From assembly GCF_001709345.1 (NCBI RefSeq), contig NZ_MDTQ01000001.1, positions 3,413,474 to 3,477,473 of the forward strand: a DNA stretch of 64,000 nucleotides, in the 5' to 3' direction. The position numbers and the translations under genes are program-made. Origin of the DNA: Terasakiispira papahanaumokuakeensis. GTDB taxonomy: Bacteria; Pseudomonadota; Gammaproteobacteria; Pseudomonadales; Halomonadaceae. This document shows, piece by piece, positions 17,401 through 25,417 of the stretch. Below the pieces are notes generated by a model, which did not search any database, was not told the origin of the DNA, and was given only the letters and a program-made list of their open reading frames with translations. Position 1 is the stretch's first letter, and the number at the start of each line of letters is the position of its first letter.

Positions 17401-19232
17401 GCTAATTGCTGACGGCTTTCAACTAAGTCCGTCACATCGTGGATCATGGCGTAAAAACCTTTGACCTCACCGTCCACCACATCAGGCAGATAATGAGCCA
17501 AGGTGTGAATCATCCGTGATCCATCTGGCGGCACTAAGACACGCTCAAAGACCTGAGTTTCACCTTGTAACGCGGCCTCAATATAAGCGCGTGTATCTTC
17601 AAAGAGGCTCTCATCCATGACCTCGCATAGTCGCCGTCCAGGTAAGGACAAACCGTACCATTGCTCATAAGCCGTATTCGCGACCCGGTTCACTAAATCA
17701 CGATCCCAGTAACCGATCATCGAGGGCATCGCATCAAGCACCGTCCGCAATGTATTCCGAGCCAGATCCAACTCCTCGGTACGTTGTCTGACTTGCTGTT
17801 CCAGCTGCGCATTAAAGGCCTTGAGCTGTTGCTGGGCCACCTTATGATGGCTAATATCATGGACCAACTTGGCGGCACCAATAACATTGCCCAAGTCATC
17901 CTGCAGCCCACCGGCCACCACAGAGACAGGAATTCGACGGCCAGACTTATGCTGCCGTTCAGTATCCACTAGGCGTACAGTGCGCCCGGCCATAATGCCT
18001 TCCAGTAAGGCCCGATCTTCTTCCAGGCGATCAGGCGGTAACAGCAGTGCTTCAACTGAACGCCCCAACGCCTCTTCTTCTGTAAAGCCAAACATCTCAG
18101 CGGCAGCTTTATTCCAACCCGTAATGGTGCCATCCAGGGCTTGACCAATAATGGCATCCGTCGAATGCTCGATGATGGTGGCAATATGGGCTTTTTCGGC
18201 CTTCATTTGCTGACGACTCCGCCGATTAGCCGTCACCAGCACGACTAAAAATGAGACAAGCACACTGGAAAGAGAACCCACCACAATAATCATATGAGGC
18301 TGAGGTTGGTTAAGTGACTCGACGAAGGCAGGAGTGGCCGAGAACTCAAAAAACCAGCCCCGCCCCAGCACATAGGCCGTAATAAACTGCGTAAAGAGTT
18401 GATGCTGTTCCGAACCAGGTGCGGTATCCAGAAAGTTGACACGTCGCCCTTTAAAGTCAATGTCATCCAGCTGCAAACGAAAGTACTCGGGATTCACCTC
18501 TAGATCGGCCATGACTTCATCAATCACTAAAGGCGCATAACTCCAACCTAAGCCATCTTCATAACGCACATGAGGTTCTGTTTGCTCATCCATTTCCCGA
18601 AGGTGCTGATAAATCGGCGAGACAATTAAAAAACCCTGAAGTGTTGCGCCCGTCGCCTGAACCAAGGTAATCGGCCCAGTAAGTCGCTCGACACCTTGCT
18701 TCATGGATTCGACCAGCGCCTCTCGACGAATGCTTTCCGAGGCGACATCCAATCCAATAGCTTCACGGTTGCGGGCCAATGGCTCAATAAATTCGATAGG
18801 AAAAAGTTCGCCTGAGTGGGGATTCAGCTGGCGGATCGTAAAGTCTGGCCAAACTCGATCACGCATATCTCGCACAAAGCGTTCGCGGTTTTGAGGGAGT
18901 ACACGTCGAATCAAGCCAAATCCTCGCGCACCAGGAAACTCACGGGCAAGATCTCGGGTTCGGATGTAATCCAGAAAATGCGCCTGTGTCATCTGCTCAG
19001 CATCAGCGGCCAACACAACCCCACGGACACTTCGCACACCGTACAAATACAAGTTCATTCGATTCAGTACCGCTTGGCGAATATCCATACCGCGTTGAGC
19101 CACAATTTGCTGAGCATCCCGCTTATTCAAACGTTCTTGCCAACGTGCCACACCGACAGTGATGGCCAGCCCTGTCGCCAGAATTACCATAAATAAAAAG
19201 ATCATATGCTTACGATGCGCGATGGCCGCCAT
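14409..19232 (-). CDS. Giant CHASE-PAS hybrid sensor histidine kinase (REC-REC-HPt)
   Basis: 1607 residues, a membrane-bound phosphorelay kinase. TM1 is at about 10-28. A periplasmic CHASE domain (about 60-300) contains FLDYIRTRDLAREFPGARGF and ESIRREALVES; TM2 is at about 313-334. At least four PAS modules follow, near 350-465, 497-605, 625-735 and 745-870, with a short coiled coil at 465-495. HisKA has FLANMSHEIRTPMN (His900), the ATPase NAIKFTEQG, DSGIGIS and GTGLGLAICRRL. Two receivers follow (LMDWRMPGMDG, Asp1186; LMDMQMPVMDG, Asp1328), then an HPt domain with LHSLKG (His1464). CHASE domains in other proteins sense small extracellular ligands; the ligand here is unknown. The REC-GGDEF gene follows directly and is the likely output. 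Confidence 0.95.
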   Translation of the reverse strand: MAAIAHRKHMIFLFMVILATGLAITVGVARWQERLNKRDAQQIVAQRGMDIRQAVLNRMNLYLYGVRSVRGVVLAADAEQMTQAHFLDYIRTRDLAREFPGARGFGLIRRVLPQNRERFVRDMRDRVWPDFTIRQLNPHSGELFPIEFIEPLARNREAIGLDVASESIRREALVESMKQGVERLTGPITLVQATGATLQGFLIVSPIYQHLREMDEQTEPHVRYEDGLGWSYAPLVIDEVMADLEVNPEYFRLQLDDIDFKGRRVNFLDTAPGSEQHQLFTQFITAYVLGRGWFFEFSATPAFVESLNQPQPHMIIVVGSLSSVLVSFLVVLVTANRRSRQQMKAEKAHIATIIEHSTDAIIGQALDGTITGWNKAAAEMFGFTEEEALGRSVEALLLPPDRLEEDRALLEGIMAGRTVRLVDTERQHKSGRRIPVSVVAGGLQDDLGNVIGAAKLVHDISHHKVAQQQLKAFNAQLEQQVRQRTEELDLARNTLRTVLDAMPSMIGYWDRDLVNRVANTAYEQWYGLSLPGRRLCEVMDESLFEDTRAYIEAALQGETQVFERVLVPPDGSRMIHTLAHYLPDVVDGEVKGFYAMIHDVTDLVESRQQLADAVRENAALLNTINEQMLYSATDLKGRIIEVNDKFCELTGYSRETLLGKTHRLVNSGHHSQQFWQAVWQQILAGKAWHGEICNRSRQGQLMWYDTVIAPFMDSAGNIERFVALRTDITDRKEAEAERHRVSLLLNNVLRAATEIAIIATDAEGDVVLFNAGAEQMLGYQAETVMGTSVVQFFAPDDVAQKRAQVSANEALSDFAILTLKAQAEVAERLDTFWQREDQQWLEISLVVTAIRDEAGALEGYLWVAQDVRQQKESERHLMAAKQAAEHAAQAKGQFLANMSHEIRTPMNAVLGMLQLVQQTTLSPRQSDYVNKAFAAATSLLGLLNDILDFSKIDAGKLALDPHPFSLEKLMRDLAIVLSGNLGSKPVELMFDLSPQLPQMVIGDALRLQQILINLSGNAIKFTEQGQIVVAIKVLNRVGPQLHLRFSIQDSGIGISAEQQAHIFDSFSQAEASTTRRYGGTGLGLAICRRLVYMMGGELCVNSTLGEGSCFSFDIVLPVDVEVPEISEDQPRRVLVVDDNALTRDILVDIGRALDWQVDSVDDGQQVLAAVQQAQHKGMPYEMILMDWRMPGMDGLTAALQVRQKMMAQSPKIIMLSAYGHQALLAQDITDPPPFEAFLTKPLTPAQLLGVVQSVLKHGNEPYGMPALPAHRALASMQILVVEDNGLNRQVAQELLAGEGAEVKVAEHGRQGVSMVMAQAPAFDVVLMDMQMPVMDGLEATRLIRRDARFDQLPIVAMTANASEVDRKACLDAGMNEHLGKPVILAQLIDVLCRVTGRSGKVSPYKMPDLQMETPFTQALLRFGGNIELYARSLSRFESEGTTLLEVLKLALQVGHQADAQRSLHSLKGLSLTLGAQKLADMSAAWEARLKASEGALDVSPDEIFTPLYEQLAVDYQQLYQQLLDAGWEAEAPRSDASDEPSEHSEPLHQVLGQLLPQLESQNMAALNQLPVLQAVQPASAEIVQLIECMEALDFMAAAELVRMMLKK

Positions 19233-19409
19233 GCAGGACTCCCTTACTCTTGACCCCTCTCCTGTCTATGCAGTCTAGGCGTTTTTCAGCAGAACCCCAT
19301 GAATGACACCTAATAAATGCTGGCTAAAATCAAACCACCGTGGCATAAGTCGTTTGCTCACCCAGAGGGATTCAATGGCACCATGCTCAACCGATAGGAC
19401 GAATAACGC

Positions 19410-20474
19410 ATGCCACTCTTCACTCGACCACAGCTCATCCCAAAGCTGATGTCCGCGCTCTGTCTATGGATGCTTATCATGGGCGTTGCCCAGGCCGGAC
19501 AAGTAGGCGTTCAGCAAACCACCTTTGATGTTGCACAAGCACGCCCCCTAGAAACGGTGATCTGGTATCCCGCCTCCTCCCGTGGATCAAAGACAGTGCC
19601 AACGGAAATCTTAGGGGATAACCCCGTATTCAAGGGCATCCCCGTGTTGAATGATGCGCCCATCGCGGCAGGACAGCATCCGGTCGCTTTGCTCTCCCAT
19701 GGCTATCGGGGCAATTGGCGCAATTTAAATTGGCTGGCAGGCCGACTGGCTGCCCGTGGCTGGATTGTGGCGGCCGTCAATCATCCAGGCACCACAACGT
19801 TTAATACTCAACCGTCACAGGCGGCACAGTGGTGGGCAAGGCCACAAGATATTTCCCACCTGCTAGACCATCTCATGCAACAGTTTGCCGGTCATATTGA
19901 CCCGGACCAAATTAGTGCGATTGGCCATTCATTAGGCGGATGGACAGTGTTACAACTGGCGGGTGCACAATTTGATCGAGCCCATTTTCTGAATGATTGC
20001 CAAGCCATCCATCAAGCGAACCCTTGTGGTTTGGGGGCCGAATTGGGGCTGACCACCGCCCAGCCTCAAGCGCCCGAATCACATGACCTGCATGATGCGA
20101 GAATCAAGCGCGTAGTGTCATTAGATTTGGGAATGGCGCGTAGCTTTAGCCCTGAGAGCCTGAGCCAGATCCATACGCCCGTGTTAATCCTCGCGGCAGG
20201 CATTGATATCAATGAACTGCCACAGACAATGGAGTCAGGTTATCTCGCCGAGCATATCACCAGTCGCTACCAGCAATATCGTGTGATTCCCGGGGCCACT
20301 CATTTTAGTTTTGTGCAGGTGTGCAAACCTGGCGCTAAAGCGCGCCTCAATCAAGAGATCCCCGGCGATGGCATTATCTGCCTTGATGGCGATGACGTTG
20401 ATCGTAAAGCGCTGCATGATCAAATGTTCCGCGATATCTTTCAGTTCTTAGAGACACCGGCAAGCGCTCAATAA
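19410..20474 (+). CDS. Secreted alpha/beta hydrolase (dienelactone/PAF-acetylhydrolase type)
   Basis: 354 residues with a signal peptide: basic start, hydrophobic LMSALCLWMLIMGVAQA, predicted cleavage after Ala29. The mature part is an alpha/beta hydrolase: LLSHGYRGNWRN (oxyanion region), AIGHSLGGWTV with the nucleophile Ser174, and a likely catalytic His in GATHFSFVQVC. The opening strand ETVIWYPASSRG is typical of the platelet-activating-factor acetylhydrolase-like group. AGGA lies 10 nt before the ATG. It is divergent from the sensor kinase (177-bp gap) and convergent with the SulP gene (15-bp gap). Substrate unknown. Confidence 0.85.
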   Translation: MPLFTRPQLIPKLMSALCLWMLIMGVAQAGQVGVQQTTFDVAQARPLETVIWYPASSRGSKTVPTEILGDNPVFKGIPVLNDAPIAAGQHPVALLSHGYRGNWRNLNWLAGRLAARGWIVAAVNHPGTTTFNTQPSQAAQWWARPQDISHLLDHLMQQFAGHIDPDQISAIGHSLGGWTVLQLAGAQFDRAHFLNDCQAIHQANPCGLGAELGLTTAQPQAPESHDLHDARIKRVVSLDLGMARSFSPESLSQIHTPVLILAAGIDINELPQTMESGYLAEHITSRYQQYRVIPGATHFSFVQVCKPGAKARLNQEIPGDGIICLDGDDVDRKALHDQMFRDIFQFLETPASAQ

Positions 20475-20489
20475 GCACTCATGAGCCAC

Positions 20490-22223
20490 TCAGCATGAGC
20501 GGCTCTGATCATGATCATCAAATGGCTGAGAGGCTAAGTGGCTCATCGCTTCAAAGGCCGAGAGAAAAACTTGGCCACTCAGGACATCCAGCAAATCGCT
20601 ACGCTTGAGGCGGGACATCACTGGCCCTTTGACTTCAGCCAAATGCAACTGCATGCCCAAATCCTTCAACCGTAGATTCATTGCCGCTAGAGAATTCAAT
20701 GCACTCAAATCAATATCATTGACCGCTGAGCACAACAGGACAACATGGCGAAGCTGGGCGTCGCCCACCACCCGATCATAGAGGTGCTGTTCTAAAAAAC
20801 GCGCATTCGCAAAATATAAGCTTTCATCTGGGCGCAGCATCACAATTGTCGGGTCGGTTTGCACCCGGTAGCGATAGCGATTGCGAAAATGTTGTGTCCC
20901 AGGTACCCGACCCACTTCAGCAATATGCGGGCGCGCGGTATGCCAGAGAAACAAGCCAATGGATAAAGCCGCGCCCGTTACGATCCCCGCCTCTAAACCA
21001 AACAAGAGGGTTAAAGAAAAAGTGGCCGCCACCGCAATAAAGTCATCTCGTGCAAAATGCCAGCTGGTGATCAGCATTTTGACATCAACCAACGAGAGCA
21101 CCGCCACAATGATTGTCGCCGCCAAGACCGTTTTAGGTAAAAATGCCAACCAGGGCGTGAGCACCAACAATCCCAACACAAGACCCAGCGCGGTAAAAGC
21201 ACCAGCGGCAGCAGTTTGCGCACCAACTTCATAATTCACCGCCGAACGTGCCAAAGAGCCCGACACGGGATAACCACCGGAAAACGAAGCCCCAATATTC
21301 GCCACACCCAACGCGATCAGCTCTTGGTCGGGATCAACGCGTTGGCGCTGTTTCATAGCCAGCGTTTGAGCCACCGCAATCGCACTGATAAAGCCAATAA
21401 CGGCAATCAAAAAGGCGGGCATCCAGAGCTGTTGCAATAAAGGCCAGCTTAAAGGCGGTAATGTCAGCGTCGGCAGCGGGTCAGGAATCGCCCCCACCAA
21501 AGCCACCGAAGGCATCAAACCGCTTTTGACACAGAGAACGCCGACGATTACGGCCAGGGCCGGCGCCAGCTTCACGATCAGTCCGGCTCGGCGCGATGAG
21601 ACCCCACAACGGGACAAGCCTGCGGCGCCATATCGGCGAATGCTCCATAGCCCGACAAGTGTCGCTCCACCAAGTGTCGCGGTGGCGGGCTGCCAATCCG
21701 TACCCTGCTGCCACAATGACATCACCAGCGCAGGAAACGTATGCCCCTGGCTCGACATTCCCACCAAAGCAGGCAACTGATTGGCTGCAATCAACAAGCT
21801 TGAAGCACTGGTAAATCCGGCCAAAACGGGATAAGACAAAAAATTGATCAAGGCGCCTAGGCGCAGCAACCCCATCAACAGCAAACAAACCCCAGAGAGC
21901 AGCGCCAGCGTCAGAGCGAGCGCCTGCGGGTCCGGCGCGGCAAACTGCCCAATCGCAGAGGCGGTCATTAACGATACAATCGCCACAGGGCCGACAGCCA
22001 ACACCGGGCTGGTGCCCAAGAGGGCATATAACACCGCCGGTAACAATGCGGCATATAACCCAACTTCAGCAGGTAACCCGGCCAACAACGCATAGGCCAA
22101 GGCCTGAGGTATCAGCACCAGAATGACCATAATGGCAGCGCTGACATCCCCTAATAAATATTGACGGGAATAATGCCGACCCCATTTCAGTACAGGTAAA
22201 TAACGACTGAGATTCAAAACCAC
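20490..22223 (-). CDS. SulP-family anion transporter with STAS domain
   Basis: 577 residues, inner-membrane anion permease of the SulP/SLC26 family. The N-terminal LLGDVSAAIMVILVLIPQAL and YALLAGLPAEVGLYAALLPA carry the family signature, followed by many membrane segments to about 430. A C-terminal STAS domain (about 450-560) contains DESLYFANARFLEQHL and VVLLCSAVNDIDLSALNSL. It lies 65 nt downstream of a persulfide-dioxygenase-like gene on the same strand. Together they suggest export or import of sulfite, sulfate or a related oxyanion; the substrate is inferred only from context. Confidence 0.9.
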   Translation of the reverse strand: MVLNLSRYLPVLKWGRHYSRQYLLGDVSAAIMVILVLIPQALAYALLAGLPAEVGLYAALLPAVLYALLGTSPVLAVGPVAIVSLMTASAIGQFAAPDPQALALTLALLSGVCLLLMGLLRLGALINFLSYPVLAGFTSASSLLIAANQLPALVGMSSQGHTFPALVMSLWQQGTDWQPATATLGGATLVGLWSIRRYGAAGLSRCGVSSRRAGLIVKLAPALAVIVGVLCVKSGLMPSVALVGAIPDPLPTLTLPPLSWPLLQQLWMPAFLIAVIGFISAIAVAQTLAMKQRQRVDPDQELIALGVANIGASFSGGYPVSGSLARSAVNYEVGAQTAAAGAFTALGLVLGLLVLTPWLAFLPKTVLAATIIVAVLSLVDVKMLITSWHFARDDFIAVAATFSLTLLFGLEAGIVTGAALSIGLFLWHTARPHIAEVGRVPGTQHFRNRYRYRVQTDPTIVMLRPDESLYFANARFLEQHLYDRVVGDAQLRHVVLLCSAVNDIDLSALNSLAAMNLRLKDLGMQLHLAEVKGPVMSRLKRSDLLDVLSGQVFLSAFEAMSHLASQPFDDHDQSRSC

Positions 22224-22288
22224 CTCTTACATCAACATAATTGAGTCGGCATCATTCTGTTGCGCTCAACGCCCATTACGCCACCCAA

Positions 22289-23170
22289 TTAGAGCCGATT
22301 GAGTGGAATTTTTAACATCGTCCGCCCTGAAGCATCAGTGGGCATCGCTCCGGCGCGCATATTGACCTGCAAAGCAGGCAGTATCAATTGAGGCATCCCC
22401 AGCGTCGCATCGCGCGCCTCCCTCATTGCAATAAAAGAAGCGCGCGTTTGTCCCTGGCCAACATGAATATTACTACGCTTCTCTTCTGCAACCGTGGTTT
22501 CATAGCAAAAATCACGATCTCCAGGCGCATAGTCATGGCACATGAATAGCCGCATCTCATCAGGTAGATCCAGGATCTTCTGAATGCTGTCATAGAGTTC
22601 ACCGGCATCGCCTCCGGGGAAGTCGGCACGGGCTGAGCCTGCATCAGGCATGAACAACGTATCCCCGACAAAAGCCGCATTGCCCATCACATGAGCCATA
22701 CAGGCAGGCGTATGCCCAGGTGTTGAGAGCGCAAGGCAAGCCATATCACCCACATAATAGGTTTCACCATCCGCAAATAGGTGATCAAACTGGCGGCCAT
22801 CCCGCGCAAAATATTCATCCTCGTTAAACACATCGGCAAACGTATGCTGAACCTGGGTAATGCGATGACCAATCCCTGTTTTTCCTCCTAGGCGCGCTTT
22901 CAGATAGGGCGCCGCAGAAAGGTGATCGGCATGAACATGGGTCTCAATAATCCAATCAACACTCAACTGCTGCTGCTCGATATAAGTCGCGATGGTATCA
23001 GCATGGTGTGTTGCGGTACGTCCCGCGGCATAGTCCAGATCTAACACACTATCAATCACAGCACAGGCCTTACTAAAAGGATCTTTAACGACATAACTGA
23101 ACGTATGCGTTTGCGGATCAAAAAATGGCTTCACCTCAGGCTGAACCTGGATATCAATGGCATAAGACAT
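22289..23170 (-). CDS. Metallo-beta-lactamase-fold hydrolase, persulfide-dioxygenase-like
   Basis: 293 residues from the ATG reading MSYAIDIQ, which has GAGGAGG 5 nt upstream. Metal-binding motifs: ETHVHADHLSAA (His78, His80, Asp82, His83), STPGHTPACMAH, VGDTLF and FMCHDYAPG. The pattern ADHLSAA, DAGSARADFPGG and HDYAPG is typical of the ETHE1/Blh persulfide dioxygenase group, which oxidises glutathione persulfide to sulfite using one iron. The SulP gene follows directly, matching sulfide-detoxification loci in which sulfite made by the dioxygenase is exported. A glyoxalase-II-type thioesterase is the alternative. Confidence 0.88.
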   Translation of the reverse strand: MSYAIDIQVQPEVKPFFDPQTHTFSYVVKDPFSKACAVIDSVLDLDYAAGRTATHHADTIATYIEQQQLSVDWIIETHVHADHLSAAPYLKARLGGKTGIGHRITQVQHTFADVFNEDEYFARDGRQFDHLFADGETYYVGDMACLALSTPGHTPACMAHVMGNAAFVGDTLFMPDAGSARADFPGGDAGELYDSIQKILDLPDEMRLFMCHDYAPGDRDFCYETTVAEEKRSNIHVGQGQTRASFIAMREARDATLGMPQLILPALQVNMRAGAMPTDASGRTMLKIPLNRL

Positions 23171-23235
23171 GACGGCCTCCTCGTGAAATCGCAAGAGCGC
23201 GTGTCACCACACCCTCCAACGTAATAACAAATGAA

Positions 23236-23260
23236 GAATAAGCTAATTCAAATAAAGAAT
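23236..23260. promoter_or_regulatory. Alternating GAAT/ATTC inverted repeats upstream of the persulfide-dioxygenase-like gene
   Basis: GAAT (23236-23239), ATTC (23246-23249) and GAAT (23257-23260) form two overlapping inverted repeats with 6- and 7-bp spacers in an A/T-rich stretch, 66-90 nt upstream of the gene. ArsR-type persulfide sensors (BigR/SqrR) are known to use spaced ATTC/GAAT half-sites, but the spacer here is not the reported one as I recall it, so the assignment is only suggestive. No such regulator is in the window. Confidence 0.3.
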
Positions 23261-23330
23261 AAACAAGCTTTACTTGTGAAGCACGAGCTGAACGACCGCC
23301 AGAATGCATAACAGATAGAACGGCATAGCC

Positions 23331-23420
23331 CTTCGATAAAAAACACTTTGATAACAAGTACTTTGATAATAAGCGCTGTCATAAGAAGCACTTCGATAAA
23401 AAGCTCGGGAATCAAAAAGC
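23331..23420. repeat. 15-bp tandem repeat, five clear units and one degenerate
   Basis: Units start at 23331, 23346, 23361, 23376, 23391 and 23406: CTTCGATAAAAAACA, CTTTGATAACAAGTA, CTTTGATAATAAGCG, CTGTCATAAGAAGCA, CTTCGATAAAAAGCT, then a decayed CGGGAATCAAAAAGC. The period is exactly 15 with no indel. It lies in the 356-bp stretch between the eamA terminator and the persulfide-dioxygenase-like gene. Nothing else in that stretch looks like a gene; the flanks hold only the terminator and the ATTC/GAAT sites. Confidence 0.8.
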
Positions 23421-23443
23421 TTCACCGTCAAAAAAACACAATC

Positions 23444-23468
23444 AAAAAAGCCCGCAGAGTATGCGAGC
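23444..23468 (-). terminator. Intrinsic terminator of eamA
   Basis: On the minus strand GCTCGCA-TACTC-TGCGGGC forms a 7-bp stem (one G-T pair) followed by TTTTTT. It lies about 60 nt past the eamA stop codon and shows that the transcript ends before the 15-bp repeats. Confidence 0.85.
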
Positions 23469-23526
23469 TTATTGATGACTATTGTTATGCAGAGGCGGAT
23501 CAGGACCCAACCTTTCTCAACCCGCC

Positions 23527-24498
23527 TCAATCCATTGCAGATGAGGATACCGAAGGCGCTTCAGGCAAACGAGCTTTTGACTTTCTGAAGACAGGGAGAG
23601 GCACCATTTGCAACATCAGCCCCAGCAAAATCAGCCCCATCCCCAGCCAACCGATCCACTGAAAACGCTCCCCTACGATGACAACAGCCAGTAACATGGC
23701 GACAACAGGCTCAATCAGCGTCAATAACGTCGCTTTGCTGGCCTCAATATGGCGTAAACCATAACTGAATCCCACATAACCTAAAAACATCGGCACAATC
23801 GCCATATAAAGCGCCACACTGATATTCACGGGAGAAGCCAATAAGTGGTCTCCGGTCAAACTCAGCGACGGCAATAGCACCAAGGCCGCTAAGCCAAACA
23901 TACTCGACATCGCAGAGCGAGAATGAACGCCCTGCTCAATCATATGTTTCGCCGCCCAGGAATAAGTGGCATAACTCAGACCGGCCATGAGCCCTAGCAA
24001 CACACCCAAAGTACGCTCAGAGGCCCCCGTCAGCAACACCGTGCCTTGATGCTGGCTGAACGCCAGTAAAGTGATGCCGACAGCCGCAATCGCAAAGCTG
24101 ACACACCATCGCAGGGACAACCTCTTTTTGCTGATCAGACACTCAAGAATGACCGTAAATAAAGGCGCACTGGCAATCGAGACAACAGTCCCCACCGCCA
24201 CACCAGACAATCGCATCGAGCTATAAAAAGCCAAAGGATAAATCGCAACAGAAAGCCCACCGGCCCATAAATAAGCGGGATTCGCCCATAAAATGGCACG
24301 ATCGAGCCATAAAGTTCTACGCGCATGCAGTACCAATAAGACCCCGCCACCGCCCATCGCAAAGGCACCTATTGCGAGAGCACTGATATCCGGTGCGAAA
24401 CTGGCAGCCGTGCCGGTTGTGCCCCAGAGAAAGCTCGACACAATAATCGCCAAGACCCCTTTTAAAACCAGATGTTGCTGTGTCATTGGTTGATCCAT
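23527..24498 (-). CDS. EamA/DMT-family transporter
   Basis: 323 residues, drug/metabolite transporter superfamily protein with about ten membrane segments in two EamA repeats: LAIIVSSFLWGTTGTAASFAP at the start of the first and GLMAGLSYATYSWAAKHMIEQG at the start of the second. SKATLLTLIEPVVAMLLAVV matches the conserved end of the second repeat. Alternative start five codons in (MTQQHLVLKG). It lies 89 nt downstream of an AraC-type regulator on the same strand, probably regulated by it. Exporter of a metabolite or amino acid is the usual role; substrate unknown. Confidence 0.88.
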   Translation of the reverse strand: MDQPMTQQHLVLKGVLAIIVSSFLWGTTGTAASFAPDISALAIGAFAMGGGGVLLVLHARRTLWLDRAILWANPAYLWAGGLSVAIYPLAFYSSMRLSGVAVGTVVSIASAPLFTVILECLISKKRLSLRWCVSFAIAAVGITLLAFSQHQGTVLLTGASERTLGVLLGLMAGLSYATYSWAAKHMIEQGVHSRSAMSSMFGLAALVLLPSLSLTGDHLLASPVNISVALYMAIVPMFLGYVGFSYGLRHIEASKATLLTLIEPVVAMLLAVVIVGERFQWIGWLGMGLILLGLMLQMVPLPVFRKSKARLPEAPSVSSSAMD

Positions 24499-24570
24499 CG
24501 TACAGTCGAAGTCAGCTTTCTATTGTACGAATGAATAGCCTCATGTCTGTGCTGAAAAGACGCTCTTATT

Positions 24571-24582
24571 GTCTGATCAGAC
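24571..24582. promoter_or_regulatory. 12-bp perfect palindrome between araC-type gene and eamA
   Basis: GTCTGATCAGAC is fully self-complementary. It sits just after the araC-type stop codon and about 72 nt before the eamA start, where an eamA operator would be expected. No T-run follows. AraC proteins usually bind direct repeats, so another factor or a weak terminator is also possible. Confidence 0.35.
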
Positions 24583-24587
24583 GCAGA

Positions 24588-25295
24588 TTAATGACTAAAC
24601 TGCCTCGGCGTCAGACCAAAATGCTGAGAAAAACGCCGACTAAAAGCCGAAACATCCGTATACCCGACCAATTCAGCCACACGCTGAACAGCGTAATCGG
24701 TGTGCTGCAACAACGCTCGTGCCTTCTCCATACGCAACTGAGTGATGTACTGCATCAGCGTCATACCTAATTGAACTCGGAAGAGTTTTTTTAACTGCGT
24801 TTCACTCAGGAAAGCGATCTGAGCTAAATCAGGCAGCGATAATTTATCCATCAAATGCTCATCAATATACATCAACACCTGACGAATTCTGGGATCCACC
24901 TGAGGCTGCCATCGCTGTTCCGCCAGTAACCGGCTAAAAGTCTCAAACATCGCCGCTTCCAACGCGGGATTCACTTGATGCTCTAACTGGGCTTCAATGA
25001 ATACCAGATAACGCTCCAGCGGCCGACTGATCGACAACACCGGCGAAGCGGCCACTTCTAGGTGCTGAGGTAATGTCTCCATATCCGCGACAACGAAACG
25101 GGCCTCTTCATTGGCCGTAAAGTGATGCATAACCCCCCGAGGAATCACCACACACTCCCCCGGCGCCACCTTGCCGGTATACCCCATCAGCTCAATCTCA
25201 ATCACCCCTCGCAAAGGCAACACCAACTGATGAAACGTATGCGTATGACCGTGACGCTGACGACTGTAAGCCCGAATGGACAAGTGATTCGACAT
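24588..25295 (-). CDS. AraC-family transcriptional regulator with cupin sensor domain
   Basis: About 235 residues. The N-terminal cupin (about 1-75) shows HGHTHTFHQLVLPLRG and PGECVVIPRGVMHHF. The C-terminal double helix-turn-helix (about 135-234) shows LSLPDLAQIAFLSETQLKKL, MTLMQYITQLRMEKA and RVAELVGYTDVSAFSRRF. The ATG at 25295 has GAGGG 7 nt upstream and is preferred to the GTG one codon earlier. The downstream eamA-type exporter is the probable target; such regulator/exporter pairs often respond to the exported compound. Confidence 0.88.
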   Translation of the reverse strand: MSNHLSIRAYSRQRHGHTHTFHQLVLPLRGVIEIELMGYTGKVAPGECVVIPRGVMHHFTANEEARFVVADMETLPQHLEVAASPVLSISRPLERYLVFIEAQLEHQVNPALEAAMFETFSRLLAEQRWQPQVDPRIRQVLMYIDEHLMDKLSLPDLAQIAFLSETQLKKLFRVQLGMTLMQYITQLRMEKARALLQHTDYAVQRVAELVGYTDVSAFSRRFSQHFGLTPRQFSH

Positions 25296-25363
25296 CACAA
25301 CGCCCTCAATGACCGCTCTCTAGAAACGACTAGCATAACCCTGACACACCAAGAGGACACAAT

Positions 25364-25392
25364 AAAAAAACCCCAGCAAGCGCCAGGGTTTT
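25364..25392 (-). terminator. Intrinsic terminator of ssb
   Basis: On the minus strand AAAACCC and GGGTTTT form the base of a hairpin that is followed directly by a run of seven T. It begins about 26 nt after the ssb stop codon and lies before the araC-type gene. Confidence 0.8.
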
Positions 25393-25417
25393 CAGCCATC
25401 AGAACATACCGCAGGTA

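Noticed and set aside
23331..23420. CRISPR array
   Set aside because: Units are contiguous 15-mers without spacers and no cas genes are near.
23270..23530. Minus-strand 86-codon frame with pentapeptide-like units over the 15-bp repeats
   Set aside because: It begins with TTG overlapping the eamA stop, is crossed by a clear intrinsic terminator, lacks a ribosome site, and its units lack the Asn/Asp-Leu pattern of true pentapeptide-repeat proteins.
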